This document shows positions 6,622 to 13,963 of a stretch of DNA of 19,361 bases, piece after piece. A program made the position numbers and the translations under genes. Source of the DNA: an uncultured Paracoccaceae bacterium (GTDB lineage Bacteria; Pseudomonadota; Alphaproteobacteria; Rhodobacterales; Rhodobacteraceae); assembly GCA_937927675.1 (NCBI GenBank), contig CALBSG010000139.1, positions 1-19,361 of the forward strand, read 5' to 3'. The notes beneath the pieces are model-generated. The model was not told the origin of the DNA. It worked only from the letters and a program-made list of their open reading frames with translations, and did not search any database. Within the stretch, counting starts at the first letter, position 1, and each line of letters opens with the position of its first letter.

Positions 6622-8349
6622 ATGAGACCTGCGGTTATCAAGCGGCTACACGCCCGGATCGCGGCGATCCCCGCCGAAGAAATCGCACGACAATATAAGA
6701 TCTTGACCGAAGGGCAGATCTCTCGCGAACTGCTGACCATCCTAGTCTATTTCATCTCGGCCCTTATGGCCCCCCCCTCCATCGTTTCAATCTGCGCCAC
6801 GGTCGACTTCACGGCCAAATGGATCAGCTTTCGACAGATGAAAGGCTTGGTTCCGGCAAACAATCCCCTGCGCTATCTGGGAACCCTAACGTCTGTGGTG
6901 TTGTCGCAGGGCTGCTATGCCTTGTCTCTGGCACATGTCTATCAATCGCCACTCCCCCTCGCTATGCCGTTTGCGGCAGGCTGCCTGTCGATGGCGCTGT
7001 TTCAGTTGACCACGATCCGGGTGGTCCACCGGCCCTATGCCATCGTTGGTTTTGGCGCGACTTTTGCGGCCGCACTCTGGGGTGTCGTGATGGAGTCGCT
7101 TAACCGATCCGGCTCCGTCGCGTTGGTGCTGAGCGTCATTGCCCTGATCGCGGCGGCCTATTTCATCTATACCATCCTGCACTCCAATCATGTGTTGCAC
7201 GCGCAAGTCGTACGCGAGCGGGAAACCGCGCGGGCCGCAGAACGCACCAAGGCCAAGTTCTTGGCCCGGATGAGCCACGAGTTGCGCACCCCCCTGAATG
7301 CCATCCTTGGTCTGAGCCATAGCGAGATGGTACAGGCTAAAGATCCCGTATCCGTCGAACGCATGCGCAATGTGACCGATGCCGCCCGAGGGCTGGCCGT
7401 GATTCTGGACGAGATTCTGGACATGTCGGCGATCGAGGCCGGCCATCTGCCGATCCGCCCCACGCCCTGCATCCCGGCACGCGAAATAAAGACGGCCGCC
7501 GAACTCTATCGGCCACTGTTCGAAGCGCGGGGTCTGCATTTCATTCTGGAAGTGTCACCCGACCTGTCGATTCAGGTCCTGCTCGATGGCCAACGCCTGC
7601 GGCAATGCCTGTCAAACCTGCTGTCCAATGCGCTGAAATACACACCAAGCGGTGGCGTTACGCTGCAGGCCGGTCTGGGCAGCGATGGACGTATCCAGAT
7701 CGCGGTCAGCGACACGGGGTTGGGCATTCCGCTGGAGGAGGCCGATCGCATCTTTCAACCCTTCCAACGGGGGGCCAGCACGCAGCCCGGCACCGGGCTT
7801 GGCCTGCCGATCAGTCGCGCGATTGCACGCGCCATGGGCGGAGATCTCGAACTGGTCGCGGGCGGTGCGGGGGGCGGGGTCGGCGCGCGGTTTTTGTTGA
7901 CGATAGGCTGTGCGGTCGATGCGGCGGCGGCCACGACCACGGTCCCCACCAGTCCACCGCTCCCCCAAACGACAACCCCAATCCGTGTCTTGATTGTCGA
8001 TGACATCGCCACCAACCGTCTGGTCGCCCGCATCCACCTCCAACTTCTGGGCGCCGCGACCGAAGAGGCCGCCTCTGGTGAGGAGGCCTTGGAGTTGATC
8101 CGCAACAACCCGCCGGACCTTGTGTTTCTCGATATGAACATGCCGGGGCTGGACGGGTTGGACACGCTGCGACTGATCCGCAAACTGCCAACCCGGGCGG
8201 CACGGGTGGCGGTTGTCGCGATGACCGCCGATGCCACCGACGCGCATCGCCGCCGCTATCTGGACGCGGGGCTGGATGGCTATCTTGCCAAACCGCTGAC
8301 GCCAGAATCCGTGTCCGAGATTGTCGCACGGTTTGCACCTCGGGCCTGA
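6622..8349 (+). CDS. Membrane-bound hybrid sensor histidine kinase with receiver domain
   Basis: A 575-residue hybrid kinase. The N-terminal third (about 36-186) has five or six hydrophobic helices with short loops and no large periplasmic domain, so the signal is probably sensed in or at the membrane. A short linker leads to the dimerisation/phosphoacceptor domain with MSHELRTPLNAILG (217-230, H219). The ATPase domain has the N box NLLSNALKY (332-340), DTGLGIP (364-370) and GTGLGL (390-395). An alanine/threonine/proline linker (about 434-453) joins a receiver domain with D460/D461, phospho-acceptor D504 (FLDMNMPG), T535 and K557. No output domain and no separate response regulator or phosphotransfer gene is adjacent, so the partner is elsewhere. 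The ATG follows a poor ribosome site (AGGG twelve bases away), but an in-frame stop just upstream limits the choice. A link to the amidase/importer cluster downstream is only positional. Confidence 0.9.
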   Translation: MRPAVIKRLHARIAAIPAEEIARQYKILTEGQISRELLTILVYFISALMAPPSIVSICATVDFTAKWISFRQMKGLVPANNPLRYLGTLTSVVLSQGCYALSLAHVYQSPLPLAMPFAAGCLSMALFQLTTIRVVHRPYAIVGFGATFAAALWGVVMESLNRSGSVALVLSVIALIAAAYFIYTILHSNHVLHAQVVRERETARAAERTKAKFLARMSHELRTPLNAILGLSHSEMVQAKDPVSVERMRNVTDAARGLAVILDEILDMSAIEAGHLPIRPTPCIPAREIKTAAELYRPLFEARGLHFILEVSPDLSIQVLLDGQRLRQCLSNLLSNALKYTPSGGVTLQAGLGSDGRIQIAVSDTGLGIPLEEADRIFQPFQRGASTQPGTGLGLPISRAIARAMGGDLELVAGGAGGGVGARFLLTIGCAVDAAAATTTVPTSPPLPQTTTPIRVLIVDDIATNRLVARIHLQLLGAATEEAASGEEALELIRNNPPDLVFLDMNMPGLDGLDTLRLIRKLPTRAARVAVVAMTADATDAHRRRYLDAGLDGYLAKPLTPESVSEIVARFAPRA

Positions 8350-8376
8350 CCTGCCGCGGTAAAGCAGCCCAACGAC

Positions 8377-8425
8377 GGGTCAAAACCGACACGCCTCGCG
8401 GCGCGGGCAGGCGTGACTTTGACCC
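8377..8425. repeat. Two-stage stem-loop between the histidine kinase and first amidase
   Basis: GGGTCAAA (8377-8384) pairs perfectly with TTTGACCC (8418-8425). Inside, after a 5-base and a 2-base side bulge, CACGCCT (8390-8396) pairs with AGGCGTG (8409-8415) around a 12-base loop. That is 15 base pairs in all, 28 bases after the kinase stop and 60 before the amidase start. There is no T-run, so it could be a terminator-like 3' end, a leader structure, or a double-stranded operator (the outer arms form an 8-bp palindrome half-site pair). Confidence 0.5.
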
Positions 8426-8485
8426 TTGCCCGGATCAGGCTGCCGCAACACTGGGGCAGCATTGGCGCAGAGCCGAGGGGATGCG

Positions 8486-9922
8486 ATGATCGGGGATCTT
8501 GGCGCGAAAGACGCAACCGAAATGGCCGACTGGGTCGCCGCAGGCGAAGTGTCGCCGAGCGAACTTTTGGACGCCGCCTTGGGCGCGGTCGCGGCGCGCA
8601 ATCCGGCCCTGAATGCCGTTGTGCAGGTGCAAGAGGGCGTGGCCCGCCGTGCGATTGCCGATGGCCTGCCGCAGGGTCCGTTCCGGGGCGTGCCGTTCTT
8701 GCTCAAAGACCTTGGCTGCGAGGCGGTGGATTTCCCCGGTCACAATGGCAGCCGGTTGCTGGCAAACACCCATTACTCCCGCGATTCCGCGATCTTCGAA
8801 CGCATCCGCGCCACAGGCGTCGTCACCTTTGGCCGCACCACCAGCCCCGAGGGCGGCATTGGTGCGGCGACCGAGGCCGCCGTATATGGCGGGCCAACCC
8901 GGAACCCGTGGAATACGGATCATACGCCCGGCGGATCGTCCGGGGGCGCAGGCGCGGCGGTGGCAGCGGGGATCGTCGCCATGGCCCATGGGTCGGACGG
9001 CGGCGGATCTGTGCGCATTCCGGCCTCAAGCTGTGGGCTCTTTGGCTTCAAGCCCACCCGCGCCCGGCTGCCCGATGGTCCCTTTGTCGGCGAAGGTTGG
9101 GCGGGCATGGCGATTGACGGATTTCTGACCCGCTCGGTCCGCGATACGGCGCGGATGCTGGACGCGTGCGCTGGTCCCGATCTGGGCGCGCCCTATGTGG
9201 CACCGCCGCTGCAGGCCAGCCATGCCGATGCCATCTCCCGCCCGCCGCGCCGACTGCGGGTGGCGATCTGCGACACCACCTTCACCGGCGACCCCATCCA
9301 TCCCGAAGTGGCAGAGGCGGTGCGCGCGACGGGGCGTCTGCTGGAAGGCCTTGGCCACCATGTTGCCCCTGCCCTGCCCACCGCGGACGTTGCGATGATG
9401 ATGCGGGCTTGGACCGATATTGTCGGCGTCGGTACGGCCTTGGGGGTGAAAAAGGCCTTGAAGGGGCGGCCTCTGTCGCCCGATCTGGTCGAAGGCGTCA
9501 GCCGGGGGGCCTTTGCCCATGCCGAGACATTGCACCCGACGCGCTATCTCGAGGCGGTTGGTGAAATCCACGCCTTTGGCCGTCAGATGGCGGGGTTCTT
9601 TGCCGGTGGCCCGGATATTCTGCTTTCCGCGACGCTTGCCGAACCCCCGGCCCGCATCGGCCGCTTCAACCATGACACCGACGATTACGTCGCCTATCGC
9701 ACGGGCCCAAAAGGGATTTTCGCCTATTCCCCGTTCTGCGCCATCTTCAACGCCAGCGGACAACCCGCCGCCAGCCTGCCGCTTGCGATGTCTGCCAGCG
9801 GCCTGCCCATCGGCCTCCATCTGGCCGCAGCCTTCGGCGAAGATGAGCTTTTGATCGCCCTTTGTGCAGAAGTTGAGCAGGCGCAACCCTGGGCTGTGCG
9901 CCGCGCGCCAATCGCCGCGTGA
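8486..9922 (+). CDS. Amidase-signature hydrolase (first of two)
   Basis: A 478-residue amidase-signature enzyme; family members hydrolyse C-N bonds of amides. The Ser-cisSer-Lys triad is readable: K74 (PFLLKDLG), cis-Ser S151 in TPGGSSGG, and nucleophile S175 in GSDGGGSVRIPA; spacing of S151 and S175 (24 residues) matches the family. No signal peptide is seen, so it acts in the cytoplasm. The start chosen is the ATG after GAGGGG; an in-frame ATG 60 bases upstream has no such site and overlaps the preceding hairpin region. It lies 72 bases before the importer ATPase gene in the same direction, suggesting the imported compound or a product is its substrate. It is not GatA: there is no gatB or gatC, and the C-terminal half differs. 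Substrate unknown. Confidence 0.9.
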   Translation: MIGDLGAKDATEMADWVAAGEVSPSELLDAALGAVAARNPALNAVVQVQEGVARRAIADGLPQGPFRGVPFLLKDLGCEAVDFPGHNGSRLLANTHYSRDSAIFERIRATGVVTFGRTTSPEGGIGAATEAAVYGGPTRNPWNTDHTPGGSSGGAGAAVAAGIVAMAHGSDGGGSVRIPASSCGLFGFKPTRARLPDGPFVGEGWAGMAIDGFLTRSVRDTARMLDACAGPDLGAPYVAPPLQASHADAISRPPRRLRVAICDTTFTGDPIHPEVAEAVRATGRLLEGLGHHVAPALPTADVAMMMRAWTDIVGVGTALGVKKALKGRPLSPDLVEGVSRGAFAHAETLHPTRYLEAVGEIHAFGRQMAGFFAGGPDILLSATLAEPPARIGRFNHDTDDYVAYRTGPKGIFAYSPFCAIFNASGQPAASLPLAMSASGLPIGLHLAAAFGEDELLIALCAEVEQAQPWAVRRAPIAA

Positions 9923-9994
9923 TCGCAGGTTTCTGTTGCGCCCCGCGAAAAAACGCGGTCCAAATATGATCAAAATAGCAGGGAGCGAGTCACC

Positions 9995-11059
9995 ATGACG
10001 GCAAAGAACGCCATCGAGGCGCGGAACGTCGTGAAGGCCTTTGGCCAAGGCGATACCGCCGTGCGGGCGTTGGACGATGTGTCAGTCGAAATCCGTCAGG
10101 GAGAGTTCTTCACCCTTCTTGGTCCCTCGGGCTGCGGCAAGACCACGCTTCTGCGCCTGATCGCGGGCTTTGAAATGCCGACCGATGGGCTGATTTTGCT
10201 GGATGGGCAGGACATCACCTACCTGCCGCCGAACAAGCGCCCAGTGAACACGGTGTTCCAGTCCTACGCGCTTTTCCCACATCTGACGGTGGCACAGAAC
10301 ATCTCGTTCGGGCTTGAGATGATGGGCAAACCGCGCGCGGAAATTGCAGCGCGCACCGAAAAGATGCTGGCGCTGGTGAAGCTGGAGGCGATGGCGGGCC
10401 GCAAGACCAGTCAGCTTTCGGGCGGTCAGCAGCAGCGTGTGGCGCTGGCCCGCGCACTAGCCCCGCAGCCGAAGGTGCTGCTTTTGGACGAACCCCTGTC
10501 GGCCTTGGACCTGAAGCTGCGCCAAGCGATGCAGATCGAGTTGAAACGGCTGCAGCAGGAAACCGGCATCACCTTTGTCTTCGTGACCCACGATCAAGAA
10601 GAAGCCCTGACCATGTCGGACCGGATCGGCGTCATGTCGAACGGCAAGTTGCAGCAGGTCGGCACGGCGAAAGAGATCTACACCACCCCGAAAAACCGGT
10701 TTGTGGCCAGTTTCATCGGTGAGACGAATTTCCTGGCCGCCAAGGCGGACGGAACGAAGGCGCGGCTTGCCTCGGGCGATGTGGTGGACCTTGCCGTACC
10801 CGTCAGCGGGGATGTCACCTTGACGGTGCGGCCCGAACAAGTGCGGCTTGCCAGCGCGAACGAGCCGGGCGCCCTGCCCGCCACGATCACCAATCTGGTC
10901 TATTTCGGCACCGATACCCATGTGCATCTGGCGCTGTCGGACGGCACCGAGGTGACGGCCCGGGTGCAAAGCCCGGCCACCGGCGATGCCGGTCTGGAAA
11001 AAGGTGCCAAAGCAGCAATCCGCTTTGCCCCCGGCGCGGTTCAGGTCGTGGGAGACTGA
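9995..11059 (+). CDS. potA: ABC importer ATPase, spermidine/putrescine type (PotA-like)
   Basis: A 354-residue ATPase that powers an ABC importer. It has Walker A GPSGCGKT (43-50), Q-loop Q89, signature LSGGQQQR (141-148), Walker B VLLLDEP (161-167) and switch H199. After about residue 235 comes a TOBE-type regulatory domain with LTVRPEQVRLA. KRPVNTVFQSYALFPHLTV is typical of the PotA/FbpC branch. AGGGAG nine bases upstream sets the start. The stop is three bases before the next gene, whose ribosome site lies in the end of this one, so translation is coupled. The first permease, second permease and binding protein follow, a complete importer. The symbol marks family likeness; the true ligand could be another small amine or cationic compound. 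Confidence 0.9.
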   Translation: MTAKNAIEARNVVKAFGQGDTAVRALDDVSVEIRQGEFFTLLGPSGCGKTTLLRLIAGFEMPTDGLILLDGQDITYLPPNKRPVNTVFQSYALFPHLTVAQNISFGLEMMGKPRAEIAARTEKMLALVKLEAMAGRKTSQLSGGQQQRVALARALAPQPKVLLLDEPLSALDLKLRQAMQIELKRLQQETGITFVFVTHDQEEALTMSDRIGVMSNGKLQQVGTAKEIYTTPKNRFVASFIGETNFLAAKADGTKARLASGDVVDLAVPVSGDVTLTVRPEQVRLASANEPGALPATITNLVYFGTDTHVHLALSDGTEVTARVQSPATGDAGLEKGAKAAIRFAPGAVQVVGD

Positions 11060-11062
11060 CCC

Positions 11063-11986
11063 ATGGCAGACATCCACATGAGCGCGGCAGAGGCCGCCCA
11101 GATCAAGACCTCGGCCCGCCATGGCTGGCTTTTGTCGCTGCCCGCGCTGGTGGTGCTGGCCGCCGCCGCGGTTGGCCCTTTGCTGATCGTGGTGGTCTAT
11201 TCCTTTCTTGAGGCGGGCAAGCACGGCAACGTGGTGGGGAATTTCTCGACCGATGGCTGGCGCGGCATCCTGTGGACCAAGGATATCTTCACCGACAGCT
11301 ATGTGCTGGCCGATGCCCACCTGACGATCTTTTGGCGTTCGATCAAACTGTCGTTCCTGACCACGATGACCACCTTTGTCGTCGGCTTTCCGACCGCGTG
11401 GTTCATCGCGACACGCCCGCCCAAGGCGCGTGCGCTCTGGCTGTTTTTGATAACCATTCCGTTCTGGACCAACCTTTTGATCCGCACCTATGCGATCAAC
11501 GAGGTGATCCGCGCCGAAGGGCTTTTGAACCTTGCGCTGATGAAGGTCGGAGTGATCTCAGAGCCGCTGAAACTGATCTATACCGACATCGCGGTGTTCG
11601 TCGGCATGACCTATGTCTACCTGCCCTTGATGGTGCTGCCGCTTTTCGCCGCCATCGACCGCTTTGATCTGCGACTTTTGGAGGCGGGCTATGACCTTTA
11701 CGCCAGCCGCTGGCAGGTCTTGCGCCGGATCGTGCTGCCCATTGTGAAGCCGGGGATCATCGCGGGGTCCATTCTGGTGTTTGTGCCTTCGCTTGGCGCC
11801 TATGTCACGCCGCGCGTCTTGGGCGGTGGCAAGCAGATGATGATCGGCAACCTGATCGAGCTGCAATTTCTGGCGGGCAAGAACTGGCCTTTGGGCGCGG
11901 CCTTGTCGATGACGCTGTTGGTCGTCGTGACCATTGCGCTGCTCTTTTATGTGCGCGCCGCGAATGGGGAGAAAAGCCATGGCTGA
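11063..11986 (+). CDS. potB: ABC importer permease 1, PotB-like
   Basis: A 307-residue inner-membrane permease. Hydrophobic helices lie at about 24-48, 95-117, 124-143, 173-197, 230-250 and 277-298, the six-helix layout of PotB/PotH. The EAA loop that docks onto the ATPase is at about 207-226 (EAGYDLYASRWQVLRRIVLP), with conserved Glu, Ala and Gly. GGGAG eight bases upstream marks the start. The gene overlaps the next permease by eight bases, a normal sign of coupled translation in this transporter family. In the first periplasmic loop (about 50-90) residues such as GWRGILWTKDIFTDSYV resemble PotB homologues; the ligand cannot be told from them. Confidence 0.9.
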   Translation: MADIHMSAAEAAQIKTSARHGWLLSLPALVVLAAAAVGPLLIVVVYSFLEAGKHGNVVGNFSTDGWRGILWTKDIFTDSYVLADAHLTIFWRSIKLSFLTTMTTFVVGFPTAWFIATRPPKARALWLFLITIPFWTNLLIRTYAINEVIRAEGLLNLALMKVGVISEPLKLIYTDIAVFVGMTYVYLPLMVLPLFAAIDRFDLRLLEAGYDLYASRWQVLRRIVLPIVKPGIIAGSILVFVPSLGAYVTPRVLGGGKQMMIGNLIELQFLAGKNWPLGAALSMTLLVVVTIALLFYVRAANGEKSHG

Positions 11987-12782
11987 GCGCCGTTTCTCGG
12001 CCACCCGCCTGCCGGGCTTTGCCACCATCGCCATGCTGGCGTTTCTGGCGCTCTATATCCCGATCCTGACCTTGGTGGTCTATTCCTTCAATTCCGAAGT
12101 CACCATGGGCAATTGGGGCGATCTGACGCTGGCCTGGTATGGCAAGGCCTGGGCCAATGCTGATGTAAAGGACGCCACGCTGCGGTCGCTGACCATCGCG
12201 GGCCTTGCGGCGGTGATCTCGACCACGCTGGCCACCATGGCCGCCCTTGGCACCACCCGGCGCCGGGCGTTCAAGGGGCAGACCTTTATCTATGTGATGA
12301 TCAACCAGCCCCTGATGGTGCCGGAAATCGTCACCGCCGTGGCGCTGATGATCCTGTTTGGCCTTATCAAAACGGTCACTGGCGTCCATGGGCTGGGCTA
12401 TCTGGTGCTGGCCCATTCGGCGTTTTGCATCCCCTTTGCCTATCTGCCGATCCGCGCGCGGCTGGAGGGGATGGACCTGACCTTGGAAACCGCGGCGGCC
12501 GATCTTTACGCCAGCGCCTGGGCCACGTTCCGCCGCGTCACTCTGCCCATCCTGATGCCCGGCGTCATCGCGGGGGCGATGCTGGCCTTTGTGGTCAGCC
12601 TTGATGACGTTGTGATTACCGAATTCGTCAAATCCGCAGGACAGGATACGCTGCCCACTTATATGCTGGGCCAGATGCGCCGCCAGTTGACCCCGGAAAT
12701 CAATGCGATTTCCACCGGGCTTTTGCTGGTCACGGTTGCCATGCTGACCGCGTTTTTCCTGCTGACGCGCAAGAACGACTAA
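11979..12782 (+). CDS. potC: ABC importer permease 2, PotC-like
   Basis: A 267-residue second permease. It has six hydrophobic segments, beginning with about 14-36, and the EAA loop near 170-190 (ETAAADLYASAWATFRRVTL), then PILMPGVIAGAMLAFVVSLD and DDVVITEFV, characteristic of PotC/PotI proteins. It forms a heterodimeric channel with the preceding permease. The start is the ATG within the last codons of the preceding gene, with GGGAG seven bases upstream. The frame is open 45 bases further upstream, but that would give an extra basic, cysteine-containing leader not expected in this family. A gap of 29 bases, without a hairpin, leads to the binding protein. Confidence 0.9.
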   Translation: MAERRFSATRLPGFATIAMLAFLALYIPILTLVVYSFNSEVTMGNWGDLTLAWYGKAWANADVKDATLRSLTIAGLAAVISTTLATMAALGTTRRRAFKGQTFIYVMINQPLMVPEIVTAVALMILFGLIKTVTGVHGLGYLVLAHSAFCIPFAYLPIRARLEGMDLTLETAAADLYASAWATFRRVTLPILMPGVIAGAMLAFVVSLDDVVITEFVKSAGQDTLPTYMLGQMRRQLTPEINAISTGLLLVTVAMLTAFFLLTRKND

Positions 12783-12811
12783 GACAGAACCACCAACCGG
12801 GAGACAGCCAA

Positions 12812-13837
12812 ATGAAAAGAATACTGACGGCAACTGCACTTCTGATGGCCTCGACGGGCTTGGCCAGCGCCGAGGGCAGCCTGCAACTGTACAACTGGGG
12901 CAACTACACCAGCCCCGAGCTTTTGGAAAAGTTCGAAAAGGAAACCGGCATCAAGGTGACGGTGACCGATTACGACAGCAACGACACCGCCTTGGCCAAG
13001 ATCGAAGCCGGCGGCCATGGCTTTGACCTTGTGGTGCCCTCGGCCAACTATGTGCAGATCTTCACCGAAAAGGGCCTGACGGTGCCCTTGGATCTGGCAA
13101 AGCTGCCGAACCACGCCAATATCGCGCCGGAATGGAAAGATGTCGTCTGGGATCCGGGTCGCACCAATTCGATTCCGTGGCAGTGGGGCTCTGTCGGGAT
13201 TGCGGTTGATACGGCAATCTACAAGGGCGACATCAACACCTCGGCCGTCTGGTTGGAAGTGCCGGACGAGCTGAAGGGCAAGATCAACGTCGTGCCCGAG
13301 ATGAACGACATCGTGTCGCTGGCGACCATGTATTACGGCGGTCAGCCCTGCTCGGAAGATCTTGAGGTGCTGAAAAAGGTCCGCGATGGCCTGCTGGCGG
13401 CCAAGCCGAACTGGATTTCGATGGATTACGGCGCCACCGAAAAGATGTCGAACGGCGACTGGTCGGCGTCGGTCAACTGGAACGGCTCGTCGATGCGGAT
13501 CCGCGAGGCGAAATCCACCGTTGCCTATGGCTATCCGAAAGAGGGCTATACCCTTTGGATGGACAGCGTCATGCTGTTGAAAGACGCCCAGAACGTCGAA
13601 GAAGCCTATAAGTTCATGGACTTCATCATGGCGCCGGAAAACGCTGCGTTGATCTCGAACTTTGCGAAATATGCCAATGGCATCGCAGGGTCCGAGGCCT
13701 TTATGGACCCGGCCATGGCAACCGCGCCTGAGGTGGTGATCCCCGAGGAGTTCAAGGCGGCTGGCGTGTTCATGCCGGTTTGCAGCGAAAAGTCGCGCGA
13801 ATACATGACCGCGATCTGGACCGAATTGCAGAAGTAA
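12812..13837 (+). CDS. potD: Periplasmic polyamine-type substrate-binding protein, PotD-like
   Basis: A 341-residue extracytoplasmic binding protein. Residues 1-20 are a clear signal peptide (basic MKR, hydrophobic core, cleavage after ASA). The mature protein starts with LQLYNWGNYTSPELLEKFEK, the typical PotD/PotF opening. Near 249-251, WMD matches the Trp-Met-Asp of PotD whose Asp holds a ligand amine, and acidic or aromatic residues occur at comparable places (W123, W125, D218-region). This supports a cationic amine ligand, but many relatives bind other amines or small acids. GGGAG eight bases upstream marks the start. In this operon the binding protein is last, with a GC-rich terminator hairpin ten bases after its stop. 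Confidence is high for family, moderate for ligand class. Confidence 0.88.
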   Translation: MKRILTATALLMASTGLASAEGSLQLYNWGNYTSPELLEKFEKETGIKVTVTDYDSNDTALAKIEAGGHGFDLVVPSANYVQIFTEKGLTVPLDLAKLPNHANIAPEWKDVVWDPGRTNSIPWQWGSVGIAVDTAIYKGDINTSAVWLEVPDELKGKINVVPEMNDIVSLATMYYGGQPCSEDLEVLKKVRDGLLAAKPNWISMDYGATEKMSNGDWSASVNWNGSSMRIREAKSTVAYGYPKEGYTLWMDSVMLLKDAQNVEEAYKFMDFIMAPENAALISNFAKYANGIAGSEAFMDPAMATAPEVVIPEEFKAAGVFMPVCSEKSREYMTAIWTELQK

Positions 13838-13846
13838 TCCTGCGGC

Positions 13847-13872
13847 GCGGCGGGGGCCAAGCCCCCCGCCGC
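13847..13872 (+). terminator. GC-rich hairpin ending the importer operon
   Basis: GCGGCGGGGG pairs over ten bases with CCCCCGCCGC around a six-base loop, starting ten bases after the binding-protein stop. Only a partial T-rich stretch (ATTCCTATTTC) follows. It is a probable, perhaps leaky, terminator, leaving room for read-through to the second amidase. Confidence 0.6.
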
Positions 13873-13902
13873 ATTCCTATTTCGCGCCTGTGCGCGCGGT
13901 TC

Positions 13903-13921
13903 AGGGGGCGTTCCGCCCCCT
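13903..13921. repeat. Second intergenic hairpin before the second amidase
   Basis: AGGGGGCG and CGCCCCCT form a perfect 8-bp stem with a three-base loop. A small GGGC-TTT-GCCC hairpin follows at once, and then CTGAGAGTATTTTGGAAGG, whose end is the ribosome site of the second amidase. From memory, GC-rich hairpins followed by a GAGTATTT motif recur between genes in Rhodobacterales, so this may be a dispersed repeat. Confidence 0.45.
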
Positions 13922-13963
13922 CGGGCTTTGCCCTCACCCCTGAGAGTATTTTGGAAGGCGCAA

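Noticed and set aside
9943..9970. TATGAT box and a CCGCG/CGCGG hairpin before the importer ATPase gene
   Set aside because: TATGAT resembles a -10, but no -35 lies at 16-18 bases and the 5-bp hairpin is too short to call. The importer may be read from upstream of the first amidase.
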